Program-made: the position numbers and the translations under genes
Part shown: positions 51,420 through 61,760 of the stretch, in pieces
Layout of the letters: the number at the start of each line of letters is the position of its first letter
Position numbering within the stretch: the stretch's first letter is position 1
The notes under the pieces: generated by a model
What the model was told of the DNA's origin: nothing
Seen by the model: only the letters and a program-made list of their open reading frames with translations
Databases searched by the model: none
Assembly: GCA_950295325.1 (NCBI GenBank)
Contig: OX485803.1
Location: 18,846,001-18,910,000 of the forward strand
Origin: Polytrichum commune
Lineage: Eukaryota; Streptophyta; Polytrichopsida; Polytrichales; Polytrichaceae
Reading direction: 5' to 3'
DNA length: 64,000 nt

Positions 51420-52371
51420 TTGTGCAAGGCGATTAAGACTATAGCTTGACCCTAATAATTGTTGTTAGTTGCATTGGAATTAAGGAATAAACAATTTGTC
51501 TTGTATTGGAATTAACATTGACCAATTAATGAAGGAATTAGTGTGATTTGAAGATGCATTGGCCAATGGTTCTCAAAGACAATTGCGATACTCAAAGACT
51601 ATTGTTCTCGAAAGATTATTATTCTACAATTCTATGATGAGATGGATACTATAGTTATTGACACGCATACCCTATTTACTGAGAAACAGTGAGAGGAAAC
51701 CTTGAGAGAAAGGAGAGTAAAAGATGAATAAGTGATGTTTTAGAGTGAAGATAGCAACCCTATTGTCTAATTAACGATCTACAAAGTGACAAATGCTTGT
51801 AATAAACACTAGCATTTGTCACTTGTAATAAACACTAGCATATCTTTGAGAGTATGTACCAAGGGTTTTGGTTATTTCAGTCATAGCAAAAACCTAATTA
51901 CACCTCTCATCCATCCAACATAAAAACTTGACCCCCTCTAGGTTTGTTGCCGATTCATCTCAGACAACCCCAAGTAGAGTAATTTGGACTCTTCAAAACT
52001 GATTTTGATGTCAAACTAACTACAAAAAGGTAACCTCCAGGCTGCATATTGTTTCCCGGCTTTAATGTTGGATGAATGAGAGGTACGCTCGTACACGATA
52101 CAATTCGTATTCTCCGTTATGAAACCATTCCCCAGTAGAGTTGGTGGATAAACTCTGGTATTGTGCTGAATTATGAGGCTTGCTGGCAAAGCGTTTGTCG
52201 TGTGGAACAGAAGGCATCATTGGCAGGTTGGTTGTGGTGCGAAGGAAAGGGATGGAACGGAACCGACCGGTGGACTGGGTATGCGTAATGGGCATCAGTA
52301 ACGGCCCACATTGGGAGATGCCAAAATTGGGAGAGACCAGGAGGACAGATAAGCTAAACCCTAACCCTAAG
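51420..52371. other. No gene; remnant of repeat K
   Basis: A 22-bp word containing CACTTGTAATAAACACTAGC is repeated near 51787-51838. A relative of repeat K lies at about 52120-52260. Frames 52062-52382 (minus) and 52180-52416 (plus) overlap on opposite strands and have no motif. Confidence 0.45.
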
Positions 52372-55300
52372 GCACCGGCCACTGCTCGGGGAGAACTGGC
52401 GGTGGGTTACAGATGAACCGGTGGAGTTTGAGGAATAACCGGTGGAAGTTGGAGATTTCAGGAGAATTACCGATCATTTTAGAGGAATCTATAGATGAAT
52501 ATACCCAAATGACTAAAGCAAAGCCGGAAGATGATGTCAACATGTAAACTAGTTGGATTTAGGGCCACATCACACACGAGCCAAGAGCCGTGACCATGAA
52601 ATTGTGAGAGCCCAAATGAAAGTGTCCAAAGGCCATCCCAACACACCTCCAAAATCATGTGGCGTGGTCATGGATCCTCAAGTGTAGTGTGAAGTCATAT
52701 GTGACCGGGCCCTCAACTAAATGCTATTTAAATGAATGTCTATTCACGTGGGTCCTCGCACATGATAAAATAGAATAAACAGATGGTTGTGAGCGTTCGG
52801 AGTGCCATGGTTTCCAGGTTTTGTGTTAGGCCTACCTCCAAGAAGTGGTATTTGAAATCCAAGTGACCATGAAACATGATTCATTTAATGTCATATATGA
52901 ATCCATGTAGACTTTACATCCATCTTGTTTTCACGTACTCCGTTGGTCCTTCAAGCATAGTGTGAAGCGAACTTGGACCAGCTTCGCCTTTTCCACCAAT
53001 GAGAGTGCTTGAAGTGCAATGGTCACGGGCTCTCAAACTCGTGTGTGAAGTGGCCCTTAGAATCACTAGGATCTTGACCGACTATATATATGCCCAAAAA
53101 GTAACTTCCCGGGCACCGGCACCGGCTATGAATGGGGGAGTAGCCGGACCGCTAGGTACGGATGAACCGGTTGAGATTGAGAATAACCGGTCGAAGTTCG
53201 AGACTTTGGAAAAAATACCCATCGTTTTAGAGGAATCTATGGGAGTATATTTCAAACGAACAAAGGAAAACCCGAAGATCGTCACAACATGTCACCGATT
53301 TGGACATGGGAACAACAGTACTAAGGTTTTGACCGATTATGCCCAAAATCATGCCCACGGATGCTGGGCCCTGGTTGAATGGGGATAGCCAGATCGCTAG
53401 TTACAGATGAACCGGTTGAGATTGAGAATGACCAGTTGAAGTTCAAGACTTCAGGAAGATTACCCATATTTAAAAGAGGAATATGTGGGAGTATATTCCA
53501 AATGAACAAAGAGAAACCCGAAGATCATCACTACATGTAACCCAGTTGGACATGGAAAAAACACTAGGGTTTTGACCGATTATGCCCAAATATCCCCATG
53601 GACACTGGGCCCCAGTTGAATGGGATAACTGGACCGCTAGTTACAGATGAACCGGTTGAGATTGAGAATAACCGGTTGAAGTTCATAAAGACTTCAGGAA
53701 AATCACCCATCATTTTAGAGGCATCTACGGAGTATATATTTCAAACGAACTAAGAAAACCCCGAAGATCATGACAACATGTTTGGAAATGGAGAACACTA
53801 GGGTTTTGACCGATCATGCCCAAAAATCATGCCCACGGACACTGGGCCCTGGTTGAATGGGGATAGCCGGACCGCTAGTTAAAGAACAACCGGTTGAAGT
53901 TCATCCAGACTTCAGACAAAATCACCCATCTGTTTAGAGGAATCTACGGAGTATATTTCAAACGAACAAAGAAACCCTGAAGATCATCACAACATGTCAC
54001 CCAGTTGGAAATGGAAACAACACTAAGGTTTTGACCGATTATGCCCAAAAATCATGCCCACGGACACTGGGCCCTGGCTACAAATGGGGATAACCGGACC
54101 ACGAGTTACAGATGAACTGGTTGAGAAGGGGAATAACTGGTTGAAGTTCATCCAGACTTCAGGAAAATCACCCATCATTTTAGAGGAATCTACGGAGTAT
54201 ATATTTCAAATGAACAAAGGAAAACCCAAAGATCATCACAACATGTCACCCGGTTGAAAATGGAAACAACACTAGGGTTTTGACCGATTATGCCCAAAAA
54301 TCATGCCCACGGACACTGGGCCCCGGCTATAAATGGGGATAACCGGACCGCTAGTTACAGAACAACCGGTTGAGATCGAGAACAACCGGTTGAAGTTCAT
54401 CCAGACTTCGGGAAAATCACCCTTCATTTTAGAGGAATCTATGGAGTATATATTTCAAACGAACAAAGAAAAACCCGAGGATCATCACAACATGTCACCC
54501 CGTTGGAAATGGAAACCATACTAGGGTTTTGACCGATTATGCCCAAAAATCATGCCCACGGGCACTGGACCCCGGTTGAGATTGAGAATAACCGGTTGAA
54601 GTTCGAGACTTCAGGAAAATCACCCGTCATTGTAGAGGAATCTACGGGGCATATTTCACAGGGGGGGGGGGAATTTAAAAAAAAATACCGAAGATCATTA
54701 CAACATGTCACCCGGTTGGAAATGGAAACAACACTAGGGTTTTGACCGACTATGCCCAAAAATCATGCCCATGGACACTGGGCCCTGGCTACAAATGGGG
54801 ATAACCGGACCACTAGTTACAGATGAACTGGTTGAGATGGGGAATAACCGGTTGAAGTTTATCAAGACTTCCGGAAAATAACCCATCATTTTAGAGGAAT
54901 CTACGGAGTATATATTTCAAACGAACAAAGAAAAACCCGAAGATCATCACAACATGTCACCCGGTTGGAAATGGAAACCATACTAGGGTTTTGACCGATT
55001 ATGCCCAAAAATCATGCCCATGGGCACTGACCCCGGTTGAGATTGAGAATAACCGGTTGGAGTTCGAGACTTTAGGAAAATCACCCGTCATTGTAGAGGA
55101 ATCTACAGGGAATATTTCATAGGAAAAAAAAACAAAAAAAAACCCTGAAGATCATTACAACATGTCACCCGGTTGGAAATGGAAACAACACTAGGGTTTT
55201 GACCAATTATGCCCAAAAATCATGCCCACGGACACTGACCCCAGTTGAGATTGAGAATAACCGGTTGAAGTTCGAGACTTCAGGGAAATCACCCGTCATT

Positions 55301-55640
55301 GTAGAGGAATCTACGGGGCATATTTCATAGAAAAAAAGAGAAAAAAACCAAAGATCATTACAACATGTCACCCGGTTGGGAATGGAAACAACACTAGGGT
55401 TTTGACCGATAATGCCCAAAAATCATGCCCTCGGGTACTGACCCTGGTTGAGATTGAGAATAATTGGTTGAAGTTCGAGACTTCAGGAAAATCACATGTC
55501 ATTGTAGAGGAATCTACAGGGCATAATTCATTATAAATTATTTTTAAAAAACCCGAAGATCATTACAACATGTCACCCGGTTGGAAATGGAGACAACACT
55601 AGGGTTTTGACCGATTATCCCCAAAAATCATGGCCACGGA
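52372..55640 (+). repeat. Satellite-like tandem array, 203-255 bp units
   Basis: The anchor GACCGATTATGCCC (with variants) occurs near 53076, 53331, 53574, 53808, 54033, 54282, 54531, 54744, 54993, 55201, 55404 and 55609. Each unit also has AACCGGTTGA, TTTAGAGGAATCTA-type, CATGTCACCCGGTTGGAAAT and CACTAGGGTTTT words. Spacings fall in two classes, 225-255 and 203-213. The short class lacks a ~40-bp block (CTACAAATGGGGATAACCGG...) present in the long class. Short units predominate at the right end. The first unit (from about 52372) is split by MITE C4. Frames of 60-70 codons recur in every unit but are broken by stops between units. Confidence 0.9.
52562..53056 (+). mobile_element. Family C MITE, copy C4, nested in the satellite
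   Basis: 495 bp with terminal inverted repeats (GGGCCACATCACACACGAG on the left; the complement of GGGCCACTTCACACACGAG on the right) and a TTA duplication on both sides (52559-52561 and 53057-53059). Joining the flanks restores the satellite unit (AGTTGGATTTA next to GAATCACTAGGATCTTGACC), which shows insertion into a pre-existing array. Confidence 0.9.
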
Positions 55641-56272
55641 CACTGCCCCCCCCCCCCCCCTCGCTGCAAATTGCAATGCCTGCCTGCCTGCCTTGCCTTC
55701 TTTATTAGGTAGCAGGCTGCCCTGGGGATGACGGATCCAGGGTGTTTGAGCTTGACCGGGCTCGACAAAATTGGTTCATGAGTGTTGTGGCAGGGTGGGG
55801 GTGGCTGGCTGCTTGTCAGGGCCGCCCTAACTTATACTTCCTTCCATTCACACGCTCCCATTGGCCCACCCGCTCCCACCCCCCCCCCCCTCCCACTTTA
55901 CTATTACAAAGGAAGGAGGGGCAATTGAGGACCACGTCCTTTCGGAGAGTCCGCAAGTATATGTATAACAAGTTAGACACGGTCAAAAAGAACACTCCCA
56001 CGTTAGGACTCGGGAGGTAGAGGAGGCGGCCAATGAGCAAGTGACACGGTGGCTGCCACTCGGGCTTTTTGGGCCACGTCAGCAACGAACGAGAGAGAGA
56101 GAGAAATAGAGGAAGAAAGAAAGAAAGAAAGAAAGGCGGGCACTGTACCGGCCTATACCCACCGTAGTATGATCGATGGAGCTTCGTAGGGATTGGGTTG
56201 TGTCACAAGCCAATACATGGACTGCCTAGATTGATGATGAGGTTATCCCGTCGAGTCCAAGAAATATTTGGT
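55641..56272. other. No gene; poly-C tracts and AAGA repeat
   Basis: C runs at about 55646-55660 and 55879-55890, and an (AAGA)n tract near 56112-56136. Frames at 55742-56020 (plus) and 55816-56085 (minus) overlap and lack motifs. Confidence 0.5.
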
Positions 56273-57005
56273 TTTGTTGGCTTTGTCTATAGGACAGAGA
56301 CTAAGGTACAGGGGCCCTTTCCCGCTCGAATTTCAGATTGGCATGTTCATTGGGGAGTTATTAAGGGGGAATCAATCTTGGAAGATGTGCAAAGTACATT
56401 GGAAATTGGACCAATTGGAATAATTAATTTTGGATTAATATTGAATTAGTTGTGAATTTTGGAAGGAGAACTCATAGGGGTACCCAAAACCACTCACCCC
56501 AAAAATGTACACCATGACTACATAGAAATTTGAGGTTGGAAGCTATAATGTACCTCTTGTTTGGATAGGTCTAGTGAGCGGTTTAAGGACTAGAGCGGGA
56601 AAGGGCCCCTCTACCTTATGCATCAACTTCTTCGTTTCAAGAGCAAATTTCCTAACCATTTTGTGTTCACACTTGGACGTTACTTGTTCTTGTTATTTTT
56701 GGTCCACTTTATGTAATGTGGATGTTAACTATAGTTTATATATATATAAGTGCTCCCTAAAATGTATTGAAAGAAATTTACTTAACTATAGTTATTTCGG
56801 TAGTTCTTGATTATTTATTTAAAAAAATTTGGGTGATAAATGAGTAGCTTCAATCCTTGACCTGTATTTGAGAAGAAGGTGCACAAAATCCAAGAAAGGT
56901 TTGGTGTAGTGAATAGCCATGAATTGGCATGAGCAAAGTGGACAACTACAATTATAGTCTTTCATAGTAAAGGACAGAGCCTCATGGTTCTACCGTTTTC
57001 TTGTT
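56273..57005 (+). repeat. Dispersed repeat A, copy 3 (interrupted by a MITE)
   Basis: Same sequence as copies 1 and 2, but split at 56304-56616 by an inserted element. The conserved peptide frame resumes at 56618 with ATGCATCAACTTCTTCG. A stop codon is at the same place as in copy 2. Confidence 0.85.
56304..56616. mobile_element. TA-flanked MITE nested in repeat A
   Basis: 313 bp. The left terminus is AGGTACAGGGGCCCTTTCCC and the right terminus is the inverted complement of AGGTAGAGGGGCCCTTTCCC, extending to GCTC (24 bp, one mismatch). TA lies on both sides (56302-56303 and 56617-56618), and the empty site AGACTATGCATC is present in copy 2. A TA duplication fits a Tc1/mariner-type mobiliser. 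The termini differ from the Stowaway-like pair at 37.8-38.9 kb. Confidence 0.92.
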
Positions 57006-57344
57006 TTGGTTAGGGTTGGATTGTCGTTTATGTCCGTCTATACTGGTGTACATGTTTATGCTATAATCTTTTGGGTTAGGACACATGGACGGTTGATTTT
57101 TTTAATGGGAACGATTTTAACTTTACTAATGTGTCATCCGTATGATGAGATTTGTCGTTAGAGGTGCAAAATTCTTCTTTATTTGGTTATTAAAATGGAC
57201 TTAGACTTGTTAGATGCCATGTTGGAGAGGTTTGGCCTTGGGCCTTAAGAAAGTGACTTCAAGTGGGTTTCCACGCATGTCCACAACCAAAGAAATCCAC
57301 GAATTGAGTGATTTTATTTAGCGAGAGCATTCTTCTGGACCCGA

Positions 57345-57700
57345 GGAGGTTACAATAGGGTCCAAAGCATGGAAAATGAAGTGGCGCTAATGTGACACTA
57401 CTTTCATGTCAACGCTTGTCGGTTTGGACTCGAGCAAAGTATTCCTTCTAGTTTGAGGAACAAATCTTCCACCTAAAGGGTACGTGTGCACTAGGGTGCA
57501 AGACCAACGAGACTCTTAAACCAAATGTTCATATTGGTCAAGAGTCAAATTTTGGAAGTAAGGAACTTACATTGTAGTTCAAAGCATGAAGGATTGAAGT
57601 GGCGATAATGTAGCACCACTTTGCCGCCAAGCTTGGAGATTTGTTGGCTCCAACTCAAGAAACTCATCCTAGTTTGGGAGACCAACCTTGATTATGAAAC
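57345..57700 (+). repeat. Degenerate tandem duplication, ~220-bp period
   Basis: Two units share TCCAAAGCATG-type, GAAGTGGCG(C/A)TAATGT, GCACCACTTT-like and TAGTTTG(A/G)G words, at about 57355-57475 and 57575-57695. Confidence 0.6.
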
Positions 57701-59896
57701 TAAGGTCTATTTATAGAGTGTTTTGGAACCCAAGTTTTCTTGAACATGGACCCTAGTGTAATATGACTCTTATAACTTGAGTATCAAGTTTCCAACATAC
57801 TTACTCCCATGTAAACAACAACATATATTGAGTGAGGACTGCAATTTCAAAATACATGTAACTCTACTTTAAATTTAGGTACATATTTATAGAACCCAAA
57901 AACTCCATTCTGTTCTATCATGAACATGCTTCATATTTGTATTCATCATACACCAATTTCCAGCTTGCTTGTAAAAGAAAATGATTTTTTTAGGTAAAAA
58001 CTTACAACAATACTAGTCCAAGAATGATAGCCCCACACTATTAAACATTGTTCATTGGGGAGTGCATTCATTGCCACTAACATGAGCAAGGAATATGTTT
58101 GTTATAGAGTTGCATACGTATGCAAATATGCCAATACTTTGCCAAACAATTTACTCTACCCAATTAATGTCTCTTTGTGGCTAAATGCTATCTTTTGAAT
58201 GGTGTAGCTCCATATAACATAATGTTTGTATCCTTTTTGAAAGTCGTGATTTGACTTAATCACCATATACAATTTAACCTAGTCATAGTTTATACCTCAT
58301 TATATATATATATATATATATATGTTGTTGATTTTTCTAGTCCGTGGAAACAAAGTTCGTATAGTGACAAATATGATACTTTTTAAACGGGGAGAATAGT
58401 GCAGGTGCCACATGTATGCTTTGCAACTCCTTGAAGTTGACGACTAGGTGTTCAATAACACATATGTTGCTTATATTTAGCTAGAACATGTTTTTTTAGC
58501 ATGTGATGAATAACACAATTTGTGTGGATTCTACATTATACTTAGTAAACAATGAGCTCAAATGCAATTATGCATAATTTCAATATTCGTAATCGAAGGC
58601 AACATGCAAAGTTGTCACAAGTCAAAGTGAAGATTCTATATATGTTAAACTGATCATGTACGAAGTGGTGTATGTAACTTGAGCACACAATCCAATATTA
58701 TTACAACACATGTCTTTTTAAATGTCCACTCTCATCTAGGAACCTTGCTATATACTGTAGTTGATAAACGATTTCGACAGTTTGGGTGCTAAAGTACAAA
58801 GTACAAATTTTTTAGTTGACACATGCATTTCAGTAGATTATCAAAAAATGACACATGACACTTTGCTCACATTTGAAATGATTTGAACTAAACCTACTTA
58901 TCGCACATGATACCACTCATATGTATGTATGTATGTATGTATGAATGAGTATATATGTGTAAGCGTGTGTGTGTTTGATCAAGAAGAGTGACCACATATG
59001 GAAAGAGTTGAATGTCTAACAGTAATCAACGACTCGAAGGAAGAGATTATGAATTTGGATATAAGTATGGATAGAAACCCGCATGCATGTGGGGACGCAA
59101 ATTGTTGATACAATGGATTGCTACAGTCATTGATGAGGGGATGGGGTCATGCATGTCTATTCATCTTACATATGGACTAACGAAGGCCACCAAGTCACCC
59201 GAAAGAAAATGGATATTGTGGTATAATAATACTAGTAGCTCCATATTATACATCTCGAGGGCCAAGAATTTTGCATATAAAAGCCTAGGGACAAGAACCA
59301 TGTGCATAGGTCGTGGTGGTGGTGGTGTGAGGGGGGGGGGGGTTTGGGGTACTGATGTTTTGCTACTACTCTTAAAGAGTACCTATGTACAAAAATGATG
59401 AAGATGCAATCGGATGAATGTGGGATGGCATGGATTAACAAAGGCCACAAATTCAGACCAAAACGTCCAATGGTATTCAAGGACTCGATGGAAGAAGGAC
59501 GGACTATAATAACACCCTAGTGGGTACATGTGAGGAGGAGGCGAGGCACCGATTCCTCCTTTGTAGTTGATGTGCCCTTGCCTAATGGATTTGGCTACTA
59601 CACAGGTGGGATGAGATGATGGGGCAAGATGGATGAACGTAGGGGGTCTTTTCATCCAAAAGGGGCAGAGTCCTAGTTAACAGAGCCTAAGACACCAGAC
59701 GTAACTTAAGGTAAAGTACCAATCAGCGGACCCTACGCTAGGGGGAAAAGTGACGTTCCCCACGCTCCCCAACTTCGCACCACACATTTGCCCCTCCGTT
59801 CCCAATAGCTGCCACCTCATCACGCCCCCCCCCTGGCACTTCACTCTGACTCCGTCCATCTGCCACTGGGAACGCCGCTCCCAAACTCCACGTACT
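57701..59896. other. No gene; microsatellites and repeat V copy 2
   Basis: An (AT)n run at about 58297-58322, a (TATG)n run at 58920-58943, a second copy of repeat V at 58618-58722, and 12 G at 59331-59342. No conserved gene frame is visible. The last ~150 bp are GC-rich and lead into the promoter-proximal duplication. Confidence 0.5.
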
Positions 59897-60240
59897 GTTA
59901 TTTATTTACCAAATTCTCCTGGAACTAAAACACGTTGGGAACGCGGGAACTCGCTGTCCCCCAACTTCGTAACCACACATTTGGGCCCGTTCCCGACCAC
60001 GACTCCGTCCAGCAAAGCAACGAAGGGAACGTGTGTGAGGCACAAAAGGAAGCCAGGGGATGTATTGAAGGAGCGTCGTAATGAAACCCATGGCTTATTA
60101 TTATTTACCAAATTCTCTGGAAACTGCCATCGGGTGGGAACGTGGGAACCCGCCGTCCCCCAACTTCGCAACCACAGATTCGGGCCCGTTCCCGGCCACC
60201 CACGACTGCGTCCAGCAAACCAATGACGCAGGGAACGTGA
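59897..60240 (+). repeat. Tandem duplication upstream of the PB1 gene
   Basis: Two ~190-bp GC-rich units (about 59899-60092 and 60093-60240) share TTATTTACCAAATTCTC, TCCCCCAACTTCG(T/C)AACCACA and GGGCCCGTTCCCG. A partial earlier relative (CTCCCCAACTTCGCACCACA) lies at about 59765. Open frames on both strands across it are by-products of GC content. Confidence 0.75.
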
Positions 60241-60616
60241 GCGGGGAACCAATAGAATTTTTTAACGGGGAACTCGAGGGAACGGGAGCGGGCGGTGGGC
60301 GAGGGCATCTCTTGCGGTGGGCGGGCGGAGTGGGCCGGGCCGGCGAGACGGCCGGTTGGGGAAGAGGAGCAGAAGAAGGAACAGGAAGGGAAGGGAAGGG
60401 AAGGGAAACAGGTGAGAGAGAGAGAGAGAGAGAAGGGGCGGAGGCCTGCGAATGGAGTTGGTCCCCCTGCCAGCATCCTGAACAGCGAGGGCTTTCCTCC
60501 TCTTCTTCTGCATCCAACAATCATCGCCATTGCCAGCCAAATCGGGCGTGAGCCATACCAACACGCACCATTCCAAGGAAGCGGGCGGTCGGGGGTTGGG
60601 GCCACACCAGCTCGAG

Positions 60617-60657
<41 letters not shown>

Positions 60658-61760
60658 TTGGTTTGGAGTGGCTCGGGTGGCGTGGAGATTTGGATGCGTA
60701 GGGTTTGGGGGAAGGTGCGCGCGTCGAGGAGAGGCGGTGAGGTGCGTGGGAGTTTGGCGTAGCTTGAAATTGTGCGGGGAATCGGAGGGGAGATTGATAG
60801 ATTGCGGAGTGGCGGAGTTTTTTTAATTTTTAATTTTAAAATTCGTTGAGAAGTTCAGGGAGGAGTGGGAGGAGAGCGGTGGCGGTGTGGAGTAGTTGTG
60901 TGGAGGTTGTTGGATCATCGTATATCGGCAATTTTGGCGATGGTTGGTGAGGTTTCTTGCCGCTTACTCGTCGTCGGTGTGTTAGGGATGTAGCGTACTG
61001 GTGCGGGGGTTGGAGGGGGGGGGGAGCAAGACGACCTGCTTTGCTTTTCTGGTAGGGCAGATTAAGAGTTTCCAGGCTCACATTTTCGTTCAATTTTGTG
61101 GAAAGCCTCGAACACATTTCACTTCTGGTGGAGGCTTTCGTATTGGGGATTCCACATCGGCCAAGGGTTCGATCATCAGGGTATATGTATGCCCCGATGT
61201 TTTAGGGAGTGTCAGATTTCCAGTTATTTTAATCTTTTTCTTGCGAAGCTTCTCGCGGCGTTTTCACACATTTTGCTGTTTCCTTGTCTCTCTCTCGAGG
61301 ATTTGTAACTGTACGGATACTTATTACATGTGTTGAAGTTCCAACTTGTTGCAGTTGTCGAATTTTTTACGTTCTTCAGGAATCCCTACCCATCCAATTT
61401 TGCAAATCTGATTTGCCGTCTTGGATGCTTTTCCATGGCAGTTTCAGAAGCATCGACATCAATTGTCCTGTAGTTACCAGTGTTCAATCAATCGGCGTTG
61501 ACATTTTTAGTTCTCTCTTCATCTCCCCTGCCAATGCTTTCAACGCTGCGCGGAGTACCTTGTTGTGTAAGCTGTTGATATAAATATTCTGGATAACGAC
61601 GATCAACATTAGATAGAGAATCTTGCAATACATAGTTTGATTGGATCAGCGACCTTTGGGACATGCAAGATTTGCATGGGGTTTTATGACGATGGCTTCT
61701 GGATAGGATGTATTTCAAGAGGAGCTCTGGATTCGCTTGCAGGAATGATGATGGGAGCGG
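60241..61760 (+). promoter_or_regulatory. GA-rich promoter and long 5' leader of the PB1 gene
   Basis: Composition shifts sharply to G-rich, with (GGGAA)n at about 60386-60407, (GA)n at about 60410-60433 and again at about 60617-60654, and 10 G at 61015-61024. Pyrimidine/GA tracts are common in plant core promoters and 5' UTRs. If transcription begins near 60.3-60.5 kb, the leader would be over 1 kb, with many upstream ATGs (for example frames at 61001-61336 and 61284-61583), or would contain an intron that I could not place. Confidence 0.5.

Noticed and set aside
52354-52370. Interstitial telomere-like word CTAAACCCTAACCCTAA
   Set aside because: Only about two and a half units, not the uniform plant heptamer array, and within ordinary sequence. 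Chance or minor relic.
53082-55419. Series of 60-130 codon frames as a family of small genes
   Set aside because: They are the same satellite unit read repeatedly, broken by stops and frameshifts between units, with no start context.
52372-55640. Possible CRISPR array because of regular spacing
   Set aside because: The whole unit is repeated, not a short repeat with unique spacers, and the DNA is clearly a plant nuclear sequence.
59750-60762. Overlapping 100-166 codon frames on both strands
   Set aside because: The region is GC-rich and repetitive, stops are rare by composition, and both strands are open at once. The peptides are low-complexity.
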